DNA of 64,000 bases from Larix kaempferi. Taxonomy: Eukaryota > Streptophyta > Pinopsida > Pinales > Pinaceae. Where the stretch lies: assembly GCA_027924585.1 (NCBI GenBank), contig BSBM01000592.1, positions 8,068,501-8,132,500 on the forward strand. Direction: 5' to 3'. Made by a program: the position numbers and the translations under genes. The notes beneath the pieces are model-generated. The model ran no database searches and was not told the DNA's origin. It was given only the letters and a program-made list of their open reading frames with translations. Positions 12,092-22,155 of this stretch are shown here, piece by piece; positions within the stretch are counted from its first letter, which is position 1; each line of letters begins with the position of its first letter.

Positions 12092-12103
12092 GCTCTGATA
12101 CCA
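12092..12103 (-). other. Primer binding site, initiator tRNA-Met (minus strand)
   Basis: GCTCTGATACCA, the exact reverse complement of TGGTATCAGAGC, next to the LTR end. It fixes the orientation of element 2. Confidence 0.93.
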
Positions 12104-12413
12104 TGTTAGTTTTTCATCATTTAATTCAATATGATCTAGGATCTTAACTGAGAGAACAACATGTACAACATATCAAACACAAGAGACAAGAGACACAAAG
12201 CACTTCATCGAGGAAAACCAAGAAGGTGAAAAACCTCGCAACTTCCTCAGAGATAGAATGAGCACCAATACAAAGATCACAAAGATGAAACCCCAAAACA
12301 AGAGATAGTCTCCTATAAATTGCTCCTCCTCCACTTGTGCGCACTCCTCCTCTCTCTCACTAATGCGAAGTGAGTGAGTGAGTGAATGAATAGAATGAGA
12401 GACACACACTCTC

Positions 12414-12421
12414 TATTTATA
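12414..12421 (-). promoter_or_regulatory. TATA box of element 2 LTR
   Basis: TATAAATA on the minus strand, at the same relative place as in element 1's LTR and just downstream of the triplicated U3 motif. Confidence 0.65.
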
Positions 12422-12446
12422 CAATGACTTGACCCGCCTTTAACTC

Positions 12447-12580
12447 TAACTGGGCCAACCTCCCTTAGGAGAGTCTAATAACCCATTACCACTTGTCACT
12501 GGGCCGACCCCACTAGGGTGGTCTAATAACCCTTTTACCCACACTGGGTCGACCCCTCTAAGGTGGTCTAATAACCCATC
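12447..12580 (-). repeat. U3 motif in three tandem copies (45-49 bp period)
   Basis: ACTGGG(C/T)C(A/G)ACC...GTCTAATAACCC begins at 12449, 12498 and 12543. It lies directly upstream of the TATA box on the minus strand, where enhancer repeats are common in retroelement promoters. Element 1's LTR has essentially one copy. Confidence 0.75.
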
Positions 12581-12999
12581 AAATATAAGTTACAACACTT
12601 ACAATATAACTTGTGACACTTGTGACACTTACAAATACAAATGACAACACTTCTGAATGGAGGAATAATACATCTCCAACAGGAATACAATAAAGTACAA
12701 GTGTAATACATAGAAGAATATCTGCTGAAGTTACAAATACATCAACATTTTTTACTAGAGTCAATCCTGTTACTATTGATAATAATAAAATGTTGTTCAA
12801 ATTACAATAAATGGTAGATTAGTGTCTTATCCCATGTCCTTTGAAGCTAAATCCAAATTCTCAACTCCTATAAAGAAACTCAATCCTACCCCTAATATTG
12901 CAGAATTGATAAAAATGGAAAGGTGTATAGCTTATGCAGAAATGCACAAGGACTCTACTTTATCTCAGATTTCATAAAAGCTTGAGAAAGATTGCACCT

Positions 13000-14660
13000 C
13001 TGAAATTCCTAATGCCTTTTGAACCAGAGAAAAATATTTTGTCTCTCTACCATATGATCCTTTGGTTAAGCCTAGAGCCCAATGATCCTCTGCAGAATTA
13101 ATGTCTCCTACAAAAAACGAGTTTTGTTCCAATGAAATCAAAGACCTTTTTTCTAAAGGTTTCATTGAACCCTCTAGGATCCCTTGGGCTTGTTGTGCAT
13201 TTATAGTAAACAAGCATTCAAAAATTAAGAGAGGAAATCCCAGGTTAGTTGTAAATTACAAACCTCTGAATGCATCCATCCAACATGTCAGATACCCTCT
13301 TCCTGATAAGTCAATCCTTTTACAAAGAATTTCCGGTTGTACGATCTTTAGTAAGTTTGATCTAAAATATGGATTTTACCAGATTGGGATTGAATCAAAG
13401 GATCACTTCAAAACGGCTTTTGTTGTCCCACATGGTCAGTATCAGTGGAAAGTTCTCCCATTTGGAATAAATAATTCTCCTTCTGAATTCCAAAAGAGAA
13501 TGGAAGATATTTTCAAGGAAAAGAAATGAGCACTTGTATATATTGATGATATCCTAATTTGCTCTCAAAATTTGAATGAACATTTAAAGCATCTACAAGA
13601 GTTCTACCAGCTAGTGTATAAACATGACTTAGTTCTTTGCAAAAGAAAAATGGAGATTGGGAAGACAGAAATTGAGTTTCTTGGTCTAAAGATCAATAAA
13701 GGCCAATTAATCCTCCAATAGCATGTTCTTAAGGTTTTTTATCATTTACCAAATCAAATCTTGGAGAAAGTCCAGTTGCAGCGCTTCTTAGGAAGCCTGA
13801 ATTATATCCGACCTTTCTATAAGGGAGAAGTTGATGACATCCATATTCTACAACAAAGATTGAAGAAACACCCTCCAAAATGGAGCAATGAAATGACTAA
13901 ATATGTTAAAAGAATTAAAGAAAAAGTAAAATAACTTCCTCCTCTCTCCTTTCCCCAACGTACGGGAGACCTTGTTATAGAAACAAATGCCTCCAGCAAA
14001 GCATGGGGAGGTGTCCTAATAGAAAAGCATGGAGATAAAGAAGAAATATGTGGATATGCCTCAGGTTCTTTTAAGAGTACAGAATTAAACTACCCCTCGA
14101 GCCACAAAGAGATTATTGTTGTCAAAAAGGTAGTAAACCATTTCAAACTATATCTGAAACCTGTAAAATTATTGATCAGAACAGATTTAAAAATCATGCC
14201 GGGAATTTTTAAGAATGAAAGTTTGATGGCTGAAAATAATTCTAGAATTCTTAAATGGTTTATGTGGCTTCATAATTTTGATTTTGATATTGTATATAAA
14301 CATGGTTATCTTAATTGTGTTGTTGATATGCTAACTAGAGAAGAATCTCAGCCTAGTCTCAACATGTTCAACATCGGTGCATCAAATGTTGGACCATCGG
14401 ATAAGAGAGCAAGCATCAAGCATGATATGGAAAAAGCTAGAGGAAGAAAAAAAATTCGAGACCCCGTGAGTTCTCTAGAGCACATAGCAGTTCTGGAATA
14501 TGTCAGCAAAAAAGAAGCAGACAAGCAACTAGCCATCTCATTGATAAGACAGATTCACTCTTCTCCTATGAAAATTGAAATTTTAAAAAGATGGGAGAAA
14601 ACAACATTTCTAAATCTCATAAATGCATATTATAAGTTATCAGACTTAAATGATATCTAG
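13000..14660 (+). pseudogene. Caulimovirid RT-RNase H (pol C-terminal part), broken
   Basis: Reverse transcriptase and RNase H of a pararetrovirus, which would copy pregenomic RNA into DNA. RT motifs in order: FIEPSRIPWACCAF, RLVVNYKPLN, IFSKFDLKYGFYQI, LPFGINNSPSEFQ, then YIDDIL. RNase H signs: ETNASSKAWGGVL, ELNYPSSHKEI, RTDLKI, and a tail reading HGYLNCVVDMLTR. From 13101 on one frame is kept, but in-frame stops lie at 13527-13529 (just before the YIDD catalytic site), 13719-13721 and 13932-13934; the frame ends at 14658-14660. Upstream of 13101 the protease-RT linker is visible only in pieces, with further stops. The first catalytic residue in FSKFD and the DD pair are still readable. Confidence 0.9.
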
Positions 14661-15280
14661 CTAGATACTGCTGAGTTTGATGGGAAAAATATTTTCTTTG
14701 TTGATATAGGCCCTGGCTATTTAACATGGATAAGTTACCATCTGATTCTACAATTTTGCAGAGAACAAGGAGAGATCATAATTTGAGGTGATCCATTCTC
14801 CTTAGTTCAACAAAAATGGACAGGATGGACAGAAGTATTTCTTGATAAGTTCTGTCCTAGAAAATATTGGGTAAAAAGATGAGCTAATTTTATTTTGCAT
14901 CCCCGGGATGGATTGTAGCTCATCAGAACTATATGTGGTTCAAATTCAAATTGAAACACACTGGAGGGAAATATTCTCCCTTAGAACCACCTATCAAAAT
15001 GACACAGAAGTTTCTCCAATGGGATAAAGATGGAAGGATGATTAGACACTATACCAAAGAAGTCATGTTCAATTACAAAGTGGAATCATGTTTTGAAGGA
15101 GAATTTTGTTGCTCTCCCAATGAATTTATGATGGGGTTTGATGTAGAAAGATGGTTTTCACATTGTTTATTTCCTGGTAATGAAATTCTATCCCATCTAC
15201 CTCTGACAATGATGATGAAAACAATGATGGATTTACTGGATCTGGTTGTGTTTGTGGCAGACCAGATCTTGGGGATATAA
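14661..15280 (+). pseudogene. Unrecognised viral frame downstream of RNase H
   Basis: Coding-like sequence continues after the pol stop. One frame gives LDTAEFDGKNIFFVDIGPGY and, after a stop, FSLVQQKWTGWTEVFLDKF. A shifted frame from 14933 to 15280 gives a 115-residue open stretch containing KLKHTGGKYSPLEPP and NEFMMGFDVERWF. In several caulimovirids a transactivator or other accessory gene sits here, but I see no motif that assigns it. Stops lie at about 14786 and 14881, with at least one frame change, so it is defective. Function unknown. Confidence 0.55.
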
Positions 15281-16093
15281 AATAAAGATGTATCTTCCCA
15301 ATAGGATATGATCCCTATGACTGATTTAAAAGCGTCGTGGAGCCGCTAATAGTAGTTCCGCCTTGTAAATTTTAATTCTCTGGTCAGTATGGGTCCGCAA
15401 GTACTTAGATTCCTTCACATGGCTCGGATGACTTATCCGACAAAGGGTATGATTTGATCTACAGCCATAAAAGTGAATCTTAGTTGTTACTTTCATTTGT
15501 CAGTTTGGTATCACCGGTTTACCAGATAAATTTGTATAAATAAATCCTCCCCCACCCACTCGGGTATTTGGAGTTTGGGAGTTGAGATTTCTGTAAGTAT
15601 TTGAGTCGAGATCTGTGTATCCTTTGTGCCTACGCTTCTTGCGACCAGGCATACGAAAAACAGATATCTCAAGTGTAAGAAGAATTCACTGGCGTATGCT
15701 CTCCCTCTGCGCTTAGTGCGACCAACTGGGATCAAAATCTTGTTGTTCTTCTAGTGTGTCATATGTGATGGTATTCACCATCCAAAGACGATCAGACAAA
15801 GATGTGTTATTATCTAAGGTTCAGATTTTTGTAGTGATTGAGTCTTGGTTCTGTGACTGGGAGTTCTAAATTTGAGTCGGTCCTTGGAGTTTTTTTAAAG
15901 GATGTGTTATTATCTAAGGTTCAGAGTTTTGTAGTGATTGAGTCTTGGTTTTGTGACTGGGAGTTCTAAAGTCAATTCGTTCCTTGGATTTTGTCTAAAA
16001 TATGTGTTATTATCTAAGGTTCAGAGTTTTGTAATGATTGAGTCTTGGTTCTGTGACTGGGAGTTCTAAAGCCGAGTTGTTCCTTGGATTTTG
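15281..16093 (+). promoter_or_regulatory. Viral intergenic region with pregenomic promoter
   Basis: Non-coding stretch between the last viral frame and the primer site. TATAAATA at 15535-15542 is the best candidate TATA box of the pregenomic RNA promoter. The following 550 bp would be leader, ending in the 100-bp repeats. An AATAAA occurs at 15281-15286. Activity in the host is unknown. Confidence 0.6.
15535..15542 (+). promoter_or_regulatory. TATA box, candidate pregenomic RNA promoter
   Basis: TATAAATA followed by a C-rich CCTCCCCCACCCACTC stretch, in the only long non-coding gap of the viral genome. Confidence 0.55.
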
Positions 16094-16100
16094 TGGTATC
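15801..16100 (+). repeat. Three 100-bp tandem repeats ending at the viral primer site
   Basis: (G/T)ATGTGTTATTATCTAAGG begins at 15801, 15901 and 16001, so the period is exactly 100 bp. Units keep the phrases GTAGTGATTGAGTCTTGG and GACTGGGAGTTCTAAA. The last unit runs into the tRNA-Met primer site. Differences between units are few, so the duplication is younger than the worst decay or has been homogenised. Confidence 0.93.
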
Positions 16101-16107
16101 AAAGCCA
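16094..16107 (+). other. Viral primer binding site, tRNA-Met
   Basis: TGGTATCAAAGCCA differs at one position from the usual TGGTATCAGAGC(C). It marks the conventional origin of the circular caulimovirid map and lies just upstream of the movement protein. Confidence 0.85.
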
Positions 16108-16405
16108 CTCGGCTTTCTTGAATATATGTAAGTTCTTACAAAGTTTCATCCTAATACAATAACTGTCTTTTAAGTCTCTGCAATCTTACTGTTATGCAAT
16201 TCATAAATGTATTGGATCCATATTCAAAGTTAAAGAAGGAATCTATGTGGAATAGTTTGGGTTTTCTAGAGTTTGTGAGGCAACGGTCGTAGGATGAGGT
16301 GCCATAAGCCCTCTTTGAAGTGGTCTAATAAAGACCTATAGGATACCCATGAGCTAGACTATTCATTTACTTCCCAATAAAGGTAAGTGTTACATGTACC
16401 CTTCA

Positions 16406-17005
16406 ATGGATTCAGTAGAGCTCACATCTCTGGATTGTGTACAAGATCATAATAATATTTCTCTGGATGAAAGATGTTCCTCATTTGCTAATGTTTAATC
16501 TTCTTCTTCAATAATCATTATTGGTGATCTCAATCCATCCGCTAACTGGGAACTTCTTGGTATCTTACCTAAGGAATTATATAAAATGAGATGGTGGTAG
16601 TACCAGTCACATACACAAATAAAAATATACACAGTAGATGTTTCTTTTACTGATAAGGAAGAACTAATTCACATAAATCTGATCAACAAAGAACAAATAG
16701 ACTGGGCAAAATCTAAAGGTTATAAATATGCACATCTTGGTGTGGGCAAGCTTGGTTTAGGTCCTCTAGTTCGGCCTTTCCTTCATGTATCTTCTCTCTG
16801 TGTAGCTATTGATACTAGGCATAAGGAATTTGTTGATGCAGTCATCGGTGGATTTGTTGGCCCTCTTCACAATGGCTCTTGTTTTGGAATTATTTTTCTG
16901 AAATATTATGTCAATTTATATGACCCCCACATCTATGATTTACTTAAGGATTATATCTTACCCCAAGTATTTAAAATGGATACTGGATCTAAAACATTTA
17001 GTTAA
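16406..17005 (+). pseudogene. Caulimovirid movement protein (30K type), broken
   Basis: Cell-to-cell movement protein. The ATG at 16406 (MDSVELTSLDCVQD) is in frame with the core stretch: KGYKYAHLGVGKLGLGPLV, then LCVAIDTRHKEF, VIGGFVGPLHNGSCFGIIF and LYDPHIYDLL. These resemble the 30K-superfamily core in plant pararetroviruses, and the place just after the primer site fits. In-frame stops are TAA 16496-16498, TAG 16598-16600 and the stop at 17003-17005. Coding-like sequence in shifted frames continues to about 17689 (WNEPYSSRPSTFSSSGVF and others) and may be its C-terminal part or the start of the next gene. Confidence 0.8.
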
Positions 17006-17739
17006 AATATTTGGTTGTTGTTCGCTTTGGCAATGATAGTCTTCCACCCCTCACCCATAAAGGTCATGATAGCTCTCACTTTCTAAGTGTTGTGGAGTCA
17101 GACAAGTCCAAACAATCAATCCTATAACATTTAATTGGACTGGCATAAATTACTCGAAGCCAAATACAAAGAACTATGTCAAAAAGAAAAATTGTTGAAT
17201 AATCAAACAATTGTAAATACTCCCGTAGTATTTGACAGATCTTCTCACTCTTTCCGGTAACCTTATGGATTTCCCACTCCTATGTTTACTCCTCCTCTCA
17301 CTTGATCTACTTCTGTAAATTCATCCTCCTCTTCTTCATCTCAAACAGTGTGGAATGAACCATACTCTTCGCGCCCTTCAACTTTCTCTTCATCTGGTGT
17401 TTTTAATACTGAACATAAAGGACAACACTCTGAATGTCCTGCTTGGAGAAAAAAATTAGAAAGAATGAGAGCCAAAAATAAAATCCCAAGCTTATTCATG
17501 TTCTCCCTTCCCATAAGTGGACCAAGTTATGAAGTCAAAACACCAAAGGGTGATACTTCTTTCATTCCTAGCAGAAATCTTCATGATGCTCCATCCAGAC
17601 ACTTTCACATGATGGCCAATCTAAAAGGGATTACCTTCCTCATAGGTCCTCTACTATATCTGAAGTTGTCTCAGATGAAATCAAACTAGAAAATTATGGC
17701 AATATGCAACATCAGTGAACAGCTCAAAATCTAGATGAT

Positions 17740-19250
17740 ATGGCTCGTGATATCCTCCTCTTAAAACAAAAATCCAATGAAGAACATGAGCATATCGCTC
17801 TGCTTAGAACTAAGATGGATCTTATTGATCATTTTTTACATGATTATGATGAAATAAAGAATGTTATTGTTACAGCTGCAAACAATCTAGAACAACACTT
17901 AGATGTTTTGGGAAAACTCTTCATTAAAACTCAAAACTTAGAGAAAAAGACTAAGTCAATCAGTCAGTATGCTCTAGAGATTTCCTCTGGAGGTCATAAA
18001 GAGCATAAGGATAAGAAACATGCTAGAAGTTATTCATTTAGTATGATGAGTATCAAAGAAGAATATAATAGACCAAAGTTTACCTTTGGACAAGATGAAG
18101 AAGAATTTACTGAAATACAGTATCTGGTCTCTCAATTTAAGAAAATGCCAAAATATCTCCCCGAAAGATATCTGGTGGAAATAGCAATTCCAAAAAGGGA
18201 AAATTCTCCACTTCGGGATGGATCTTCTTCCCATCCATATTTTAGTCCACTTGCAGGACCTCCTCCTCCCACTTTTGATGAGGTAATGAATGATGCTTCT
18301 GCCTCTTCTGCTCCTTCTCATAGATTCCATTTAGGCATTAATGGAATCAATAACCTTATTTTTCAAATGCCAGAAGAACCTGTCTTAAATATCCAATGTC
18401 AATCGAGGGTTGAAATTAAGACATCCATTCAATTGCTAAGCAAATGGGTTCTTTACAAAAGGAATCAAGAGAAAAATATAATGTCTCAGCAATTAGTTTT
18501 CCAACTAGTAGCAGGCCTGTCAGGTTTGGCATATGAATGTTGGCGGTGGCTTCCTCAAGAAGCCAGAGATGAAATGTTGGCTGCTCAAGATACAGATGAA
18601 CAAATTCTCAAAGCATTAGGAAGATAATTCTATGGTCCAGAAGAAACCGAAGACTTTGAACATATTGCATCTTTGTTTATGTCTGCTAGAATTTGTGATC
18701 TTAGCAAAAGTGAGCAATATTTTTGTTATATGAAGAATTTGCTTATCTCTTCTGGAAATGCAGACAAGCCAGCATACTTAAATCATTATATCAGGAGTTT
18801 CCTAGGTCATGTTCCAGATGCAGTATAATAATTCCTTAAAGATAAAAATATTCCCTTGCAAAGACTCTCTCTTGCCCAGATACATGGATTCATTATGGAA
18901 ACATGCCAAAGGCATTGTTTAGAAAGGAAAGTTGCCAAATACTTTAAAAGGAATTCATCGATGTACTCTCCTGGTTTTTGCAAAGATGTGGCAAAAATTC
19001 TTGGTTGGGGTTGTGGAGCTCACAATAGAGGTCACTTTGGTAAAGAATCTTGCAGTTGCAAGAAAAAGAAGGGAAAACCCTTCTATACTAGTGCTCCTAG
19101 ATTGCACCCAGACAAAGCCTACAAATATAAGAAGAAGAAGAGTTTCCAAAAAAGAAAGGATTTTGTCATAAAGAAAAATGTTTTATTAGTGGCAAGAAAG
19201 GCCATAGGGAAAATAAATGCCCCAAGAGAAAATCTAATCCAGGGCTTGAA
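17740..19250 (+). pseudogene. Caulimovirid capsid protein region, broken
   Basis: A long frame opens at 17740. The N-terminal part is rich in charged residues and predicted helix (HIALLRTKMDLIDHFLHDYD; NNLEQHLDVLGKLF). The central part is capsid-like (WVLYKRNQEKNI; GLSGLAYECWRWLPQEARDE). In-frame stops occur at 18625-18627 and as a double TAA at 18826-18831; the same frame then runs to 19272 with a basic region (KKKKGKPF, KYKKKKSFQKRK). A zinc knuckle lies in another frame at 19179-19220, CFISGKKGHRENKC: its second cysteine is replaced by serine, and a frameshift separates it from the capsid frame. Assignment rests on order, knuckle and composition. Confidence 0.75.
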
Positions 19251-20310
19251 GCAATGTTTACTGATGAATTAGATCCTACTTGGTGGGATCTTGAATACTC
19301 TGATGCTGACCAATATCTTGAAGGAGAAATAGTTTTTCTCCCATATGAAAGGTCCTCTTATTCAGATGACTTAGATACTTCCATGAATAAATTTGATCCT
19401 GCAGAATCCACCAACTCCTCTTCTTATTTCGATCAGGATGCAAATTTAGGAGGGTGTGATGGTCCTCCAGAATTTTGTTTTTATATGTTTTCCACATCAA
19501 AGGCTTCTCCTCAAATTAGAATTGATGAAATTGATGAAATTTTATCTAGAACACCAACATATCAGTATGTTCTAAGAAAATAATTAAAAGATTAAAAGAA
19601 CAAGCTTTTAGCTCAACTAAAAGCTAAAGAGAAGCAATCAGCCAAATCTGACTCTTTCTCTCTTAATATTAGCATGAATCCAACATTATATAATCCAACA
19701 GAGCTTTACAAAGAATATCTCGATCTTCATGAATATATACAAATATTTAGAAAAGATAAAGAGCACCTACTCAGGTTGCATATCAAAGAAAAGAAATTCT
19801 CTTTGAAGAAGCTTGTCAGAGAAATAGAAGAGCTAAACAGAATGCTATAAATAACTATAAGAGAGCAAGATCAATCCTCGGAAGAAGAAATGTGCAAAGC
19901 CTATGAAGAAGCTCTTAAGAGCCCCAAAGATAGAAGCACGCCTAGTATTAGTGAAGAAAGCTCAACAGAAGAAGATGACGAACCTACTATGTTTCCTGGT
20001 CCAAATCCAGAGCCAATTCTTGGACTATTTATTGGTCCTAAGTTATATATAAAAGTATGCTTTTTTCCTCCATAGTTCAAGCCATATTAGCTAGATTGCA
20101 TGATAGATTCTAGCTTCCAGATGAATTTGGAAAAAAGAGGTCCCATACCATCATTTTATTGAGAACAAACTTCTGATCACAACGTAGCAATCAAAGGAAC
20201 TCCTATACAGCTGCTTGGAAGAGTTCCAAACTTCCCGATTAAGATTGAAGGTTTTCCAGAAGTTTTGTCTTTAAATAGACTAGACAATATAAAAGAGGAT
20301 TAAACCATTT
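19251..20310 (+). pseudogene. Caulimovirid pol N-terminal region, toward protease
   Basis: Follows the zinc knuckle in the same frame: an acidic stretch (ELDPTWWDLEYSDADQYLEG, EEDDEPTMFPGP), a helical charged stretch (ELYKEYLDLHEYIQIF; KKLVREIEELNRML), then a protease-like entry (LFIGPKLYIKV) that decays at about 20075 into several frames. Stops at 19581-19583 and about 19848, and more after 20073. No intact active-site D(S/T)G was found. Similarity ends around 20310, which I take as the right border. Confidence 0.6.
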
Positions 20311-20696
20311 ATGTGAGAGCGACATGGACCCCAAGGATTTTATGATAATTAATTTTCCCAATACTCCGAGGATATCATAACTACAATTCTTAATGAAATA
20401 ATAATACATCTTAAACTCCTTAGCATCTAATAATTCCACTTCCAAGTGATATAAAATTTCCACATTCGCAATTCCTAATGTAATAACCAATTAAAATGTT
20501 AAGGGATTGTATCCTTCAAGGTTACTCCAAATGTGTTGACACCATGTTTGGTGGTGCTTCATGATATTTGAGGTACATGGTATATGATAGCCCCTAGCTA
20601 GTTCATGATGGAATTGTGCATGGGAAACTGTCCATGACGGATTTGCACATTGGAGATGGCTTACTCAATGGTTACATGATGTCAATTGGGTGCTTG
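20311..20696. other. No gene seen
   Basis: AT-rich spacer between the viral copy and repeat A. It may include the outer part of repeat A, since the second copy looks truncated at its left end. Confidence 0.5.
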
Positions 20697-21177
20697 CATG
20701 ATATTCTTCCTAGGGAACTAGAGATTTCCTTACAACTTTGGTGGCATTCTACATGATGGCCACATGGAGATGGTTGCTTGCTTGGAGAACACCCTACTTA
20801 GGAGGAGGAATGTTTTACATCCTAGAGGAGGGTATTAGGCTGCAGACAATAATGGGTATCTTTTATCCTTGCATTGAGGCTTGGACTTGGCTCGAGGGAA
20901 CTTGGGTTGCAATGGTGTTCATGAAGGGAATGTGGACCTAATGGGGTACATAGATTAGGAGGTTCCTTTGAGTCTTTGGGAACTTGTAGGAGGATCATTG
21001 GACACACCTCATGGAACACCCTTACATTTGGAGGCTGTATTGTGGATGGAATCACCTTGGATATTAACATGTGTACTCTTGGAGTATATTGCTCCACATA
21101 TGTCAGCTTGCATGTGTTATTGTAGGATTTTTGTAAGGGCATTGACCCACATATGTATTGTTGGCCTCCCTTACCTT

Positions 21178-21199
21178 TCATATATATATATATATATAT
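21178..21199. repeat. (TA)n microsatellite
   Basis: About 11 TA units within repeat A; the corresponding place in repeat B has only a short TATATA. Confidence 0.9.
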
Positions 21200-21464
21200 T
21201 TCGGAAGGAGAGAGTCCTTTCATAATAAAATAGTATAATTATAGCTGCTAGGGATCATGAGGAAACCATAGGAGAAGCTACGTAAAGGGAAAAGGACATA
21301 TTTGTTGGGAGGTTGCTCTTGTGACTAGGTTTTACTCTTGTAAAGGAGACATTGGAGATGATGATCACTTCAATTCATATTCATAGCTCATTCATTCTTA
21401 TCACACATTTGTTAGAGATGAGATCAAGAAGAGTGCATCACTTATCCTCTCCCTTGCATCTTCT

Positions 21465-21470
<6 letters not shown>

Positions 21471-21512
<42 letters not shown>
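21471..21512. repeat. (CT)n microsatellite
   Basis: About 20 uninterrupted CT units. Repeat B has shorter CT runs at the same place. Confidence 0.95.
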
Positions 21513-21513
<1 letters not shown>

Positions 21514-22155
21514 GTTTATTGACCTTGTTGGAAAATCTTGAAGTATAGGGTTAGGGATTCATCCCTTAAACATTTGGATATTAGGATTTTGAGATGAAGC
21601 CCTAGGTTGTACGTAGTGACGTGAAGAAGAAGAGGAGGAGATGTCTTGCCTTGTATGAAATGCTTATGTGTTGCATGCTTCTTGGATCTCTTTTATGTGA
21701 GTAAGGGTTTTCTTGGTTTTCCCTATGTAGGGATTGGAGATCTAGAGGATTGTGCTATCCTTGCAATAAAGCTATGGTACGTACAAGAATTTCATACCTA
21801 TGCATATTAATGAATTTTCCAGCTGTCCAATTCTTCTGTAAATTGCAGATTTGATTTTCATCCATTCATATCATGTATGGTTTGTAATTTATAGCTCCAT
21901 CTATATCATTAATTTGACACAAGTTAAGTGTGAATATGCTAAGTGATTTTACATTGTAATTGAAGAATATAAGGGCATATTTGTTGTTTTTTTTTATAAT
22001 TGTTATAAGTGCTTTTAGATCTATTATATGCATGATAACATTTCCTTCGAGGGTTAAAACTTATTGGAAGGCATCAATATCTCATCTCTTGAATTTCTTT
22101 TTGGATTGGGGTTGTTAAGGATTGAAATATTTTCCACTTCTACTATTGTTTTATA

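Larger units (their letters stand above)
6820..12681 (-). mobile_element. Decayed Ty1/copia element on the minus strand, 3' LTR not in window
   Basis: Read on the minus strand: LTR (12681-12104), tRNA-Met primer site, leader, a long non-coding stretch, broken RT-RNase H, then 3' tandem repeats that stop exactly at the end of element 1. No gag, protease or integrase was recognised. Its LTR and 3' arrays are clearly related to element 1's. The 3' LTR is missing here and probably lies beyond element 1, upstream of the window, because element 1 inserted into its 3' array. Confidence 0.88.
12104..12681 (-). repeat. 5' LTR of copia element 2 (578 bp)
   Basis: On the minus strand it begins TGTTGGAGATG and ends CTAACA, next to the primer site. 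It shares with element 1's LTR the GGGTTATTAGACCACC motif, the TATAAATA box, GGAGACTATCTC and TCTCTGAGGAAGTTG. The flank on its outer side is caulimovirid sequence. Confidence 0.9.
12682..20310 (+). other. Endogenous caulimovirid (plant pararetrovirus), permuted and defective
   Basis: About one genome length of plant pararetrovirus fixed in the chromosome. Order seen: RT-RNase H, an unknown frame, an intergenic region with TATA box, tRNA-Met primer site, movement protein, capsid protein with a zinc-knuckle remnant, and start of the protease. The conventional circular map starts at the primer site and places protease next to RT, so this copy is opened between protease and RT. Every frame carries stops or shifts, so the copy is dead. 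Left end: copia element 2 abuts it and may hide more viral sequence. Right end: similarity fades near 20310. No integrase or LTR belongs to it. The genus was not determined. Confidence 0.88.
20697..22155 (+). repeat. Direct repeat A (about 1.46 kb), possible long LTR
   Basis: Aligns by eye with 22869-24690: shared phrases include CCCTACTTAGGAGGAGGA, GGATTAGGAGGTTC, TTGGACACACCTCATGG and GAGGAAACC.TAGGA, in the same order. Divergence is high. It contains a (TA)n and a (CT)n run. Frames inside it are chance. TG/CA ends were not located. Confidence 0.7.

Noticed and set aside
12144-12800. Minus-strand frames of 66-78 codons with hydrophobic stretches
   Set aside because: They lie within the LTR of element 2 or its immediate flank and have no protein features beyond base composition.
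20738-21225. Overlapping frames up to 133 codons on both strands
   Set aside because: They fall in repeat A, are not conserved in repeat B, and include microsatellite-coded runs.
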